In this document: one piece after another, positions 19,676-30,617 of the stretch | How positions within the stretch are numbered: position 1 is the stretch's first letter | How the letters are laid out: every line of letters begins with the position of its first letter | Assembly (NCBI GenBank): GCA_039583875.1 | Contig: CM077160.1 | Span: forward strand, 114,905,314-114,969,313 | Length of the DNA: 64,000 bases | DNA from: Platanthera guangdongensis | Lineage: Eukaryota; Streptophyta; Magnoliopsida; Asparagales; Orchidaceae | Direction of reading: 5' to 3' | Translations under genes and position numbers: made by a program | Notes under the pieces: generated by a model | Told to the model about the DNA's origin: nothing | Database searches by the model: none | What the model saw: the letters and a program-made list of their open reading frames with translations, nothing else

Positions 19676-22409
19676 CCACTAAAATTTTCCAGGCTGCTCG
19701 AGGGGACGCTTCCGCTTCTCGGACCTCGACCACATAGTCTGCCAAGAAATCGGCCACCGCCTGCGCCTTGATGGCGAGCCGTGGAACGAAGACGAGATCA
19801 AATTTGCTGAGCTCTATTGACCATTTTGCCAGCCTCCCCGAATGCTCCACCCCGCTCAAGATGTTACGGAGAGGGTGGTCAGTCACCACTCAGATGGAGT
19901 GTGCCTGGAAATACGGTCTAAGCTTTCGGGCCGAGACGATGAGGGCAAATGCTAACTTTTCCAGGATGGGGTACCCGAGTTCCGCCTTCTTCAGGACCCT
20001 GCTTACGTAATAAATTGGGAATTGTTTCTTTCCTTCTTCACGCACAAGAACCGAGCTTACCGCCCCCATCCCTACCCCCAAATATAGGAACAGGTCCTCG
20101 ACTTCCCTTGGTCCCTGGAGTAAGGGCGTCTGGGTAAGCTGCTGTTTTATGGCCTGAAAAGCCGTCTCGCACTCCGCAGTCCACTCGAAACCCTTACCCC
20201 CTCGCAGCGTTCGAAAGAAGGGCGAGCATCTCTCCCCCGCCCGGGAAAGGAACCTGCTCAGCCCGGCCAACTTTCCTGCGAGATGCTGGACTTCCTTCGC
20301 ATTCCGAGGGGACTCCAGTTCCAGGATTGCTCTCACTTTTTCGGGGTTGGGCTCCACTCCAGATGGAGTGAGTAGGTGCCCCAGGAATCTTCCTCTGCTA
20401 GCGCCGAAAACGCATTTCAGGGGGTTGAGCCTCATTTTATACTCCCTCAGGGTCTTAAAGGTTTCCTCCAGATCTAGGACATGAGCCCCGAGGTCCTTGC
20501 TTTTGATCATCAAGTCGTCTACGTAAACCTCGAGATTCCTTCCTCTCTGTTCTCGGAAAATTCGATCCATCATCCTTTGATAGGTTGCGCCCGCATTTTT
20601 CAAACCGAAGGGCATCATATTAAAGCAGAAGCACCCATCCTCCGTGACGAAGGTGACGTCCTTAACGTCCGGAGGATGCATGCGTATTTGATGGTACCCA
20701 GAAAACGCATCCAAGAAACTCATAAAAGGGAAACCGACGGCTGAGTCAACCAGCGCGTCGATTCGGAGCAGCGGATAACAATCCTTAGGGCATGCTTTAT
20801 TTAAAAGAGAAAAATCTACGCACATCCTCCACTTACCCTCCCCTTTTTTGACCATTACAACATTACTCACCCACCCCGGATACTTACAGGCAGACACAAA
20901 CCCCGCCTTAAGCAATTTTTCCACTTCCTCTCTAATAGGTCCGGCCATCTTGGAGGCGATGGCCCTCTTCTTCTGTTGTATGGGGCGGGTGTTGGGGTCT
21001 AGATTGAGGCGGTGACATGCGACGTCTGCATCGACCCCCGGCATGTCCGCGGCGCTCCACGCGAAGACGTCAATATTTTTTTGCACGCAGGTCCTGACCT
21101 TCTCCCGGTCCTCCGGGCTGAGCTCGCCACTGATTTTTATCCTTTCTTCTCGGCCTTCCTTGGTGCGTATTTCTACCTCCAGGACCTCCACCGCAGCTTT
21201 CAGCCTGGATGGCTCCTCCTCTCCTTCCTGCTCTGCCTGCGTACCCTGCTGCTGGGCTTTGCCTTCTGCGCTGGCCACCATTCTCTCTTCCCCCGGCTGC
21301 TCCGCCTCCCACTTGCTCGCGCCCTCCTTTTCCTGCCAGGAGGCTCTTCTCTTTTCTGGACGGGTCCCCTCCTCGGGCGACCCGCCCACCTCTTCCGTCT
21401 TCCTCTTCTCCTTCCTCCCTTCCTCTTCTTTTTGCCCCACTTCCCCTGCCGCTTCCGTCTCTCCTCCCTCCGCTCCAGCCATTTCTAGCTTCTCCTCCAT
21501 ACCCTTGTTCCTTGCCATTTCTCCCTCACCTCCAGCTCCTCCCCCTTCCCTTTCTTCTACCATCTCCATCTCCCCGAACTCCTCTCCCGCCATCGCTGGC
21601 TCCCCCGCAATGCCTCCAACCACTACTACTTCTCCCTCTCCTCCAGCACCTTCCTCCTCCCTTTCTTCTGTCATCTCCGTCTCCCCGAACTCCTCTCCCG
21701 CCATCGCTGGCTCCCCCGCAATGCCTCCAACCGCTACTACTTCTCCATCTCCTCCAGCACCTTCCTCTCCTCGCTCTTCTTCGCCTCCATGTTCTTGTTG
21801 CAATCGCTCCATCCTCTTTTCCAACTCCTCTGCGTCTCCCTGCCAGGAGATTGTGTTCACTGCCGTCACGTAGCATTCCCTTGCTGCCTTTGGATCTCCT
21901 CGTACCCTGATTTGGGTACCTCCAGAATTCAGCTTCAAGCACTGGTGAAACGACGATGGAACGCATCTGAAAGCGCTGATCAAGGGGCGCCCAAAGATAG
22001 CATTGTAACTACTGGGGGCATCCACTATGACAAAACGGCAATTTCGGGATAGCCCTCCCATAGTTACTTGGAGTCCCACACCCCCCTCGACCTCTTTCCT
22101 TTCTCCTGAGAATCCAAACCATGGTCCATCCGCCGCCAGCACCCTCCGTGCCTCCACCCTCATTGCATTGAATGCCTTCTTAAAAATCACGTTCACCGAG
22201 CTCCCATTGTCGACTAGGATCCGCGATACCGTGAAGTTCTCGATGGCGGTCCGTATCACCAGCGCATCACAAAAGGGGTCCTCATGGTCGGGCATGTCTT
22301 TTCTTGAAAAGGTAATCTTTTCATCAGGAGGAGGGGACTGTGACATCGAGGCGACACTTCGGCGGTACATAGTGTGAAGGCTCGCCTTTCGGGCCGCCTC
22401 TATCCCCAC
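19605..22409 (-). pseudogene. Protease, reverse transcriptase and RNase H of element B (disrupted)
   Basis: The main open stretch (19890-22409, 839 residues) starts near the gag end. The protease motif VDNGSS is at residues 67-72. A low-complexity Glu/Gly/Ala-rich spacer at about residues 205-400 contains an in-frame 37-residue tandem duplication. RT follows (DVFAWSAADMPGVD, VRK/FSLLNKACPKD region, YVDDLMIKSK with YVDD), then the first RNase H. An in-frame TGA at about 19888-19890 interrupts RNase H, and the same frame then continues (ADFLADYV). A G-run near 19645 shifts the frame before the second RNase H. The order protease, RT, RNase H, RNase H, integrase is that of Tat elements. Confidence 0.9.
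21525..21770 (-). repeat. 111-bp in-frame duplication in the PR-RT spacer of B
   Basis: The block encoding GGIAGEPAMAGEEFGE recurs after 111 bp (37 codons) with few changes, for example at 21591 and 21702. The flanks are the same GA-rich low-complexity type. Confidence 0.85.
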
Positions 22410-23875
22410 CCCCCATTGATCACTCCAACCAGCCCGCGATCCCCTTCATCCGCACGATCCACACATCGATCCTCTTCTCCTGCAATTGTTACTTCCTCTA
22501 TCCGCACCGGCCTTGGCTGTTCTCCAGCTCCTCGAGTCCTCCTTAACTCCAAGAAATCCGGGCAGGTAGCCGTTGCGTGACATTCCTCCTCATGGAAGTC
22601 ACAGTATGGCAACGCCACCCCCCCCCCTCCGGCCTCCCTTCCTGAGGGTTCCTCCTTCTCCCTGCTCCTGCTCCTCTTCCTCTTTCCCGACCCCTTCCTC
22701 TGCCTCGGTCGATGGCCATGGCCTGCTGCGGAGGGGGTAGGGGTGGTCTATGACCATACCCCCACCCCGTTTGGTTAAACCTCCCCGGTCCTCCCTGTTG
22801 ACGCCTTCCCCCCTGGGGAAATCCTCTACCTTGCCCGGGGGCCGTCCCCCCCCCCCTGCTGCCTCCACCCCAGCTCCGGATACGCCGGCGCCCTCGGCTC
22901 TTCTCTTCTCCTTGCTTCCTGCTGCCTTCCTCCTGTCTCCCTCGACTCTACCTCAGTAAGCCTGGCCAGCTTCTTCGCGAAGGCTGGGTTTGCTGCCTCT
23001 ATTGCTATTTCCTTGGCCGCCTTTTCCATCAAGCCCTCAAAGGAAAGCGGCGCCTTCCGGGTGAGGCTCATCTTGAAGAATCCTTCCCGCAGTCCCACTG
23101 TGAAAGCCAACTAGAGGGCAAAACCCGGCACCTCCTGTATATCCAGAATTTCTTCTTGGAATCTATCCACGTACTGAGCCAGTGATTCATCCGCCTTCTG
23201 CTTAATCAAAAAGATCGATTCCGGGTTCTTCTTCCTCTTCTTAGATGTGGAGAACCGGAGCTGGAAGCTCCTACTCAAGTCCTCGAAGCAATATATCGAG
23301 CCTGCCGGGAGTTGATGGAACCAGTCCCTAGCTTTGTCTTTTAGAGTGATCGCAAAGAGGCGGCACTTAAACGCGTCCGTCATGGGCCTGATCGAGACAG
23401 CGTCTTCGAACCACTGTAAGTGATGGAGGGGATCGTCCTTCCCTACATAGTAATTCATCTCGGGCTCTCGGAAGCCCTCCGGGACCGGAGCGGACAGGAC
23501 TAACTCGCAAAAAGGGGACCCTCGCGCCGCCAGTCTCGCCACCCCTACTCGCGCGACGACCTCCCCTGGCGAGATGGCGCTCGCCGTACTTGGGAACAGC
23601 TCCCTTCCCGCCATGTCCCTCCCGGTCCCTTCCAACATCACCTCCTTTCCCGGCCTTCTCCCCGGGGCGTCTTCTCCAACTCGCGCCGAGGCGAGTTCCT
23701 CTCGAGTCACGAGAGCTGGCACTGTGGGCAGTGGAGTTGAACAGTCTCCCTGCCGCGAGATCCCCTGCAATATGTCCATGATCCCCTTGATAGAAGTCAG
23801 GAACTCCGTTCTCCCTACAAATCCCCCCTGATTATCCGACTCCCCTCCTTCTCCTTCTCCCTGATCTCCCGTCAT
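22400..23875 (-). pseudogene. gag of element B (disrupted)
   Basis: Starts at the ATG read from 23875 (MTGDQGEGEGGES). The capsid-type region includes YVGKDDPLHHLQWFEDA, KDKARDWFHQLP and FLIKQKADESLAQYVDRF, typical of gypsy Retrotrans_gag. An in-frame TAG at about 23111-23113 and a shift in a C/G run near 22850 break it. The end, in another frame, has YCDFHEEECHATATC, a CX2HX4HX4C knuckle characteristic of Tat/Ogre Gag. It would form particles and bind RNA; this copy is broken. Confidence 0.88.
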
Positions 23876-23911
23876 GTTGGTTGCTCAAGGTTCTTCTCTG
23901 AGGGCTGCGTC

Positions 23912-23930
23912 CACGCTCACCGCACCAAAA
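23912..23930 (-). other. Probable primer binding site of element B
   Basis: Minus strand TTTTGGTGCGGTGAGCG follows the 5' LTR end directly. I cannot assign the tRNA with confidence. Confidence 0.55.
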
Positions 23931-24614
23931 TGTTGGAACCAGCTTTTTGATCCCTCCTAGAGTTCGAAACAGGATGCAGCACACACGTAGTCTCCCTGCG
24001 CTACCGTCCTGACGAGAGTCAGTGACCTGAAGACAGACTGAGGGGGTTCAGCTTGGAGGTCCCGCCTCTTACCCGGAAGAACTGAGAGTCTTCCCCTCCC
24101 TAGCCAGTGCTGAGCTAGGTGCCTGTGAAGAAAATAGTGGGAAGGTTCAACAACCTTTTCTCAGGCACCTTATCGGTCTATTTATAGGTTTCTGAATCTG
24201 TTCTGCAAATATCACTTCCAAACCATCTCGAAATGACCAAAACACCCTGGACCGGGTCTGCTAATAGCCCAACTCCGCCGTTCTGGAGAGCTATACGCAG
24301 GCCCCCAGGGTTAAAATGTAAAACTATCTGGGGCCCAAAGGTAAAATCCCCCTTATAGGTAAAAAGATGAAAACCGTCTTCCTTCCTGCGGCGAGTGGGG
24401 AGGGACCCGCCAATCTTTTTAGAGGATCTCGCCTGTGGGCTACTCGCTCGCGCCCGAAGGTCTCGTCTAGCGAGATCTCGCCTAGCGAGATCTTGCCTAG
24501 CGAGATCTCGCCTAGCTTAACGAGATCTCACCTCATAACCGGTCTCGCCTTATCTTGCGAGCTGTCCCTTCTTCCCTTGCTTTGTTGGCCTACTCGCGAG
24601 CACAAGGTTGTACA
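23931..24614 (-). repeat. 5' LTR of element B
   Basis: 684 bp, the same length as the left LTR, with about 14 substitutions. TATA box (minus strand CTATAAATAG) at 24178-24187; AGATCT-centred palindromes at about 24463-24528. Confidence 0.95.
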
Positions 24615-24619
24615 TTGAA

Positions 24620-25734
24620 GGTTCAGTTATACAGAAAATTGAAGCAAATCTTGCTGAACTGAGAAAGTACTTTGATGATTCTTCGAAGATTGTAACTGAT
24701 AAAGTAAGTGCTCTAGAAAAAGAAATTACTCGAGAATTTGCTGAAATCCAAGACAATACATATGTGTTTAAGAAACTTCTACAAATTGGTGGCAAAGCTA
24801 ATGATTATATTATTACTAGCATTGGTACAGTTATGGATCAAATTGTCACTCTTGCCAACAATCAAATTCTCGTGGACAAAAGGGGTGTTGAAAGGAATTT
24901 TAAAACCTATGAAGAAATTGGCAAATTCAAAGAAGAAGTCATAAGCACCCTCTCTGTAGAAGTCAGAAAGGGGGAGAACAAAGTATAGGAAATGCCAGTG
25001 AAATAAGCTGAAACAATGAAAAATCAATGGGATGATCACTTAAAAGAAATTCAGTCTTCTGTCCTTAAAGATATCAAGAGCACTAAATTATATACATATG
25101 ATACTGCTATATGGATACACAATCAGTTATTTCCTGAACTTGCTATGGATCTAAATGCTCCACCTCCTGCTAATCAAGATGTCAACAGGCCTATATTTTC
25201 TCCACCTCCAGAGTATTTTGAAGGACCTCCTCCAGCACATTTTGAAGGACCTCCTCCAGATTACTTTGCAGAACTTCCTCCTGATGTCTATTATCAAGTA
25301 TGGGAATCTGAACAAACAGGACTACTTCCTCATCCTCCAGATGTATAAAAAGTAAAAAGAAGAAGATATGGGGATGGAGCCTCTGCTAGTAGAACAACCC
25401 ACATCAAGAAGCTGAAGGGAAGAGAACTCAAGAATATACTGAAGTTTGGAGCCCAACCTCCAAATCCCTTATTTTGGAAACTCTAAAGCTAGTGGTTGAC
25501 TTCAATGAAAACAGAAGCCTACACTACAGTTCAGATAAATGGGAGTTATATGAGAAATCTCTCACAAAGAGAAGGATTTATGATAGAATTCATGGCAGAA
25601 ATAATCCTAAGGCTCCACCTAGACCACCCAAGTACTTCCCTAATCCTTTCAGTTATCAGAAATGATACCAGGACAAGCAAGAAAGACAAGGAAAGCAACA
25701 TGCACAGTATCAGTAAACTGAAGATGATGGAAGT
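24620..25734 (+). pseudogene. Third ORF of element C, C-terminal part
   Basis: Joins the 8490-9977 part after removal of element B, one frame apart. It encodes a helical, probably coiled-coil stretch (KIEANLAELRKYFDD, KVSALEKEITREF; 24620-24988), then after two stops a Pro-rich repeat region (EYFEGPPP, AHFEGPPP, DYFAELPP at about 25210-25290), and finally a basic segment (KWELYEKSLTKRRIYDR). Several stops show decay. The whole protein would have exceeded 900 residues. Function unknown. Confidence 0.6.
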
Positions 25735-25913
25735 TCATTATTTTTTTGAAATTGTAGAATTTAATTCTCTTGCACAATTTTCTACTTATATGAACTTCTA
25801 ATTTTGATTTGATTTTACATATTACGCATTTCTTTAAACTTTCATGCTATTAGTTTCCTTATGTGTTTTTCTCTTAATGTAATTCACCTTAGTGTAGATG
25901 GTTCTGACTTCTA

Positions 25914-25928
25914 CAAATAGGGGGAAAT
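25914..25928 (+). other. Polypurine tract of element C
   Basis: CAAATAGGGGGAAAT lies directly before the LTR start, in the context CTTCTACAAATAGGGGG that recurs before the D0 and E 3' LTRs. Confidence 0.85.
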
Positions 25929-27721
25929 TGTTCGGTATTGCATCCACAATAGCCCAGATTTGTATGAAGTTACCCTTAAACTAAGATGAATTAAGTTTGT
26001 ATTTGATGCCCTTTTTGTTAAGTGTTTAAAGGACTTAATTGCTAAGTGTAGACCAATGTCAGTCTACAATGAGTCTGCAAACACAGGATCATACAATGTA
26101 ATCCCTCATTGTGTGATCTGAGGTGTTGACTCATGTGTAGCCTCTCTATTGGGTCAGACTTCCTTTTCAAGCACAAGGGGCAAGAGAAAAGTTGGATGCT
26201 GATTTTTATGAAAATGAAGATTTTAAGTTTTTCAGAAAAAGTCTAAGTCTTTTTCTCAAGTACTCTGTTTGTACTCGAGAAGGATTTATGATTATTCTTG
26301 AGTAAGACTTGTCTTCATTTCGAATAACAAAAGTTGTTCTCGAAAAAGCTTCTTGTTGTTCTCGAGAAGGGCCTTTATTCTCGAGTAATACATGACAATT
26401 CTTCTTGGGATGTTTATTTTCCAGATATATATTTTTCTTAGTCTTTTTCTCGAGAAGAATGAAATTATTCTCGAGAAGTCTATCTTTTATTCTCGGGATG
26501 CAGAAGTCATTTCTCGAGAACCAAAGTACTTTTCTATAGAACTAGCTACTGGTTCTCGAGATGATTATTTGTTATCAAGAACTAGTATGTTTATTCTCGA
26601 GAACAAAACTTCATTTTTCTCGAGTACTTCTGTCATTCTCAAGACTGCAGATTTCCACCTCCACATAATTTGTCTAAGTATATTTCTCGAGACAGTCTTT
26701 TGTTCTCGAGTACCAAAACATTTCTTCTCGAGTACTTTTCTTCTTTCCCGAGAAGCTGTTTTCTTCCTCCACATCATTTTTCTCTAAATCTTCTTCTCGA
26801 GAACTTATGTATTGTTCTCGAGTAACAGAATACATTGGTTCTCGAGTACTATACTTCTTCTTGAGAACACCCGTTCTAATTTTCTAAAAAATGCTAAGTC
26901 CAGACAGTCGTATATTTCAAACATCATTAAGGCGTGATTGGTCCACGTGGATGTCATTAATGATGATTATGACCGTTAGGGTAATCCTATATAAGATCTG
27001 GTCATATTCGACCAACCCTAAGAAGTTTTAACAAGAAACTTTTAAGAAGAATTTCAGCAGCCGCAAGAAGAAATTCTAAGCTTTCTGAATCCGTTCTTTC
27101 TTTCCAAATAGAGAGCCGCTGATCATTGTCTTCATTGCCTAAGGCTTTCGATCCAGATAGATTTAGTGAATATTGATTCACAGATAGAGATTATTTTCAA
27201 TCGACAAATCTTCCACTTGATCGTGTGAGTCCAGAAATTCTCAGATCCAGAGATTGTCGATTCTTCTTCAACATACTATGATAAAGCCGCAATGCTCAAA
27301 GGAAGAAGAACAGGCAGAATCATTTTAGATCTGAGAACAATCACTATTTGTATTGCTATTTCATTTTATTCTTGTAGGAGATCTTTCTCTGAGTTGTAGG
27401 AGTTATTTTCTCTGAGTTATTGTAGGAAGTTCTATCTTTTGAGTGTAGATCCAGATTTGGGATCGAGTTGTAGGAAAGTTGTTTCGAGGTGTAGGATTGG
27501 TTTCAATCCGAGATTAGTGGAGTAGCCGAGTCTAGTGCTTTGCTAGATTGGTGAGTGGAAAGTGGATGTACCCAAGGTTAGGGAATCACTATAAATCTAT
27601 GTGTCCTCTGTGATTGCTTGGTTGATTCCTTGTGATTAGATCGTTAAATTTTTTATTCAGCAAAAGATGCACAACTCACCTATTCACCCCCTTTAGGTGA
27701 TTTAGGTAAGAAAACTAAACA
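25929..27721 (+). repeat. 3' LTR of element C
   Basis: About 1.79 kb, TGTTCGGTATTGCATCC... to ...AAAACTAAACA. It contains a CTCGAG array (26265-26862), a TATA box (CTATATAAG, 26988-26996), the conserved motif GTGGATGTACCCAAG (from 27562), and the end motif CACCTATTCACCCCC. The right end is chosen at CA before 27722; the 5' LTR is not in the window, so the boundary is tentative by a few bases. Confidence 0.85.
26265..26862 (+). promoter_or_regulatory. CTCGAG palindrome array in U3 of C
   Basis: About 20 copies of CTCGAG or one-base variants, mostly in TTCTCGAGAA or TCTCGAGTAC. The array ends about 125 bp before the TATA box, the same distance as in the copy before the third ORF of C. Confidence 0.85.
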
Positions 27722-28293
27722 TTTTTAAGAAGTTATTCAAAAGTTCAGACATGATCTTAAGAAAGGAAAGCTACCTGCTAATTCAGTTGAGTACAGTAAA
27801 TTTTTTTCGAAGCCATATCATTATTTTGAAAGACAAAGACTGAAAGAATAAGCAATTGCAAAGGCTAAAGCTAAGGCTGACAAAGGAAAGAAGGTTGCTG
27901 ATGACAAGGTGTCTAAGGTGAAAGCAAAGATACAATCTGGAAAAGGCATAGTCATCAAAGAACCAGAGCAGCCATAAAATGTTCTTAGTTTTGGATTTCA
28001 TAAAAACTTATTATATAACTATTGTATAACCAAAACTTGTAGCTGTAAACCTTGTGGCGAACATTCAATGAAAATTTTGGTTTACTCAACATTTCACGTG
28101 TTATTGAATAGGATTGTAAATGTTTGTCTTATTTTCTGATTCAACAATATTGATTTTAAATATGTGTTTTTATCTGTGTTATTTCATATATTGTATTGCA
28201 CTGTACTTTTAAATGTTTTTATCATAATATATTTTTGGTATCATGTTGTATATCATTGAATTGAGGTAATGACTTCTCCAAATAGGGGAAGAT
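27722..28293 (+). pseudogene. Tail of Sirevirus-type element D0 (end of third ORF and 3' leader)
   Basis: Encodes the end of a basic protein (FRHDLKKGKLPANSVEY, then KAKAKADKGKKV) to a TAA near 27977, with one internal TAA at about 27850. I take it as the end of a third ORF like those of C and D. AT-rich untranslated sequence follows to the polypurine tract CAAATAGGGGAAGAT at 28279-28293, which abuts the LTR at 28294. The upstream part of D0 is outside the window, separated by C. Confidence 0.6.
28279..28293 (+). other. Polypurine tract of D0
   Basis: CAAATAGGGGAAGAT in the context GACTTCTCCAAATAGGGG, directly before TGTTGGG. Confidence 0.8.
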
Positions 28294-29962
28294 TGTTGGG
28301 TGTATTGGTCACAATGTACTTGATTTGAAGAAGCCCTTTCAGTTCAGTGATATAGACATAGTTTTATTTGATGAATATTAAGTTCATGTGTGCACGCAAA
28401 TAAAGCTAAGTACAAAAGTTTCAAGACACTAGACATGTGTCGACACCTTTGTCAAGGATGTACTGAGACAAGCAGAAAGTTGTGTTGACACTCAGGAGTA
28501 GTGTCGACACACTTAAACAAGAAGTGTTGAGATAAGGAGAGAGTTGTGTTGATACCCAGGACTTGGGTCGACACTATGATACAATAAAACAACTATGTCG
28601 ACACTCAGGAGTAGTGTCTACACACACTGCACAAGTTGTGTCGAGACAAAGTGAAGCTATGTCGACACTAAGGACAAGTGTCGACATAATATATACAAGC
28701 AGTGTCGACACTGAAGACAACTGTGTCGACACTCAAGAGAAGTGTCGACACACTTCTTAAGCTGAGTTAAGACTAGAAGCAAGTAGTGTCGAAACTCAAG
28801 ACTAGTGTCGATACATTCTACATCAGCTATGAGGAGACAAGGTAAAGGTTATGTCGACACATTCAAAAGTATGTCGGCGCCACTACAAGAGTAGTGTCGA
28901 CACCCAAGACTGGTATCGACACATCCAACACTCAAGTTTTAACACTTCAAGCAGATTTGTTTCCTAAGTACAAAAATCAAGTAAGAGGGCTTGACAACTG
29001 TCAGAACTGTCAAAACTGTCAGATGTCAGTTATTAACAGGATTAGCCAGTTACCTTTGACATAGCCTATATAAATGGATCAACTCTTCAGAAAAGAAAAA
29101 AGAGAACAAAATTTGGCAAGTCCAGATCTAAGTAGCTATCTGCTAGAATACAGAAGGTGGTGAGAAGCCGGATTAAGAATCATCTTCAACATTCTCCAGC
29201 CTATATCTACCCTAATTTCAACTTCAAGAAGTTTTGAAAAGCTAAGAAGGGTAGGATCAAATCTATCACTTCAAGATCAAAGGAAGCAAACAGATCAGGA
29301 TCAGATCAAGAAGCAATCACTAATTCCTCTCTTGCTGGGTAACTTGATCTGAATCAATCTCTTTTACTTTTATTAATTTTGTAAGATCTACCTGTAGATC
29401 TGAGTGTAAGTGAAACATTTTCTCCGAGATTATAAGCCTATGTTATAAAGGCTGAGGTAGGGCGGGGATTTCCTAAGGTAGGAGAAGTGGGAATTTCTTT
29501 GAGTTGTAGGGTAATATTTGCCTGAGAATTAGGAGTGTGGATTCATTCTGAGGTGGAGTTCATGGGAAGAACATGAGGTGTAGGATCTTGGTGATCTGAG
29601 TGGTAAGACTTATAAAGTCTGAGTTGTAGGAGCCAACAGGGATATTAGCTGTAAGATCTGAAGATCTGAGTAAAATAAGTAGGAGTTTGGCCGAATCTAG
29701 TTCATTGCTAGATAGGAAAAGGGGGAAAGTGGATGTACCCATAAATTGGGGAACCACTATAAAACTGTATGTATTGTGTTGTGTATGATGTGTTTGGTAT
29801 GTTGTGATAGTTCTAGATTGCTGGTAAGATTATCTTATTTATCTGGCTATGATATTTAACTCAAAGAAAGTAAATATCTGAATTAAAAAGGGTTGCAAAG
29901 ATTCAAATTGGATCTATTCACCCCCATCTAGGTCACTCTCAATCCTTAAACAAACATTTACA
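28294..29962 (+). repeat. LTR shared by D0 (3') and D (5')
   Basis: 1.67 kb, TGTTGGGTGTATTGG... to ...CAAACATTTACA. A polypurine tract precedes it, as for a 3' LTR, and a primer-site-like ATTTGTATCAGAAAGAG plus gag follow it, as for a 5' LTR. GTCGAC palindrome array 28471-28925; TATA CTATATAAATGG at 29066-29077; conserved GTGGATGTACCC motif from 29730. Confidence 0.82.
28471..28925 (+). promoter_or_regulatory. GTCGAC palindrome array in U3 of D
   Basis: About 20 copies of GTGTCGACAC or close variants. The same palindrome recurs upstream of the third ORF of D (39125-39261 and 48451-48535). Confidence 0.85.
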
Positions 29963-30019
29963 ATTTGTATCAGAAAGAGGTTGACTGAAAAAGGCATAAC
30001 AGCCTAGTGAGAATCATAC

Positions 30020-30182
30020 GGTTTGGAAAGAAAGATATATTATTGCTCAGAGGGAAAATAATTCCATCAAGCTCGCTATCTACTCCAAAGAAAATTTTGG
30101 AATATGAAGGAGAGAGTCAGATTATTCATGGAGATAGCGGATCCAAGAATTTATATCACAGTGATTAAATGACCTTTTATTC
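30020..30182 (+). pseudogene. gag of element D, N-terminal fragment
   Basis: The frame through 30100-30182 reads FWNMKERVRLFMEIADPR, matching the FPIWKERIRFYMEAVDPR region at the Gag start of E. It has an internal stop, breaks off at the A2 insertion and continues at 35530 in the same reading frame. Confidence 0.8.
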
Positions 30183-30610
30183 TGTGCGAACAGAAAACAA
30201 ACATGCCGAAAATTTGGAGTAACAAATTTTATTATCCAAAAAAGGTGTGTATTACAAAGATATAACCTCCCTTTTATAGAATGGAGGAGATGAGAGAGAT
30301 TACAAATAGGCAATGTGTGACTAAATAATTACAAGCATATGCGACTTTAAAAATAAATAAACCGAACAAGTCGCGCGGTTAGATAAGTAGGCTAACCGCT
30401 CGACAACCACCAGAAGAAGAGAACAAGTGCCACAAAGAACACGTCGCCACAGGAGTCCGCTAGTCTGCCGGTCTCCAAGTCTCTAGAGACAAACCGCCAG
30501 ACCGCCCGACCTCCAAACAGCAATAGGCCGGCAGACAAGCCATTGAGATAAACTGCCAGAACGCCAGGCCTCCAAACTGCAATAGGCTGCCCGACCTCCA
30601 TACCGCAACA
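30183..30610 (-). repeat. 3' LTR of A2
   Basis: 428 bp from TGTGCGAA to CCGCAACA (plus strand); minus-strand polypurine AAGGGGGAG abuts it at 30611-30619. TATA box complement TTTTATAG at 30272-30279. Confidence 0.92.
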
Positions 30611-30617
30611 CTCCCCC

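Larger units (their letters stand above)
9978..24614 (-). mobile_element. Ty3/gypsy Tat-lineage element B
   Basis: A complete 14.6-kb element on the minus strand: LTRs of 684 bp each, perfect TSD TTGAA, gag, protease-RT-RNase H, then a second RNase H followed by integrase. The second RNase H before integrase marks the Tat group (Ogre/Retand type). The long 3' region (10662-17980) holds an 86-bp tandem array and two spliced plus-strand genes. The LTRs differ at about 14 positions by eye (about 2%), so it is a fairly recent insertion. Gag and the first half of pol have stops and G-run shifts; the integrase reading frame is intact. About 1.57 kb is a later solo-LTR insertion. Confidence 0.95.
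24615..27721 (+). mobile_element. Element C, right part
   Basis: Continuation of C after gypsy B: TSD TTGAA (24615-24619), the end of the third ORF, polypurine tract and 3' LTR. C itself probably sits in the third ORF of D0, whose sequence resumes at 27722. Confidence 0.82.

Noticed and set aside
21043..21910. Long plus-strand Ser/Pro-rich ORFs of over 200 residues
   Set aside because: They are the complement of the GA-rich spacer of element B pol; no start context, TATA box or introns, unlike the two real antisense genes.
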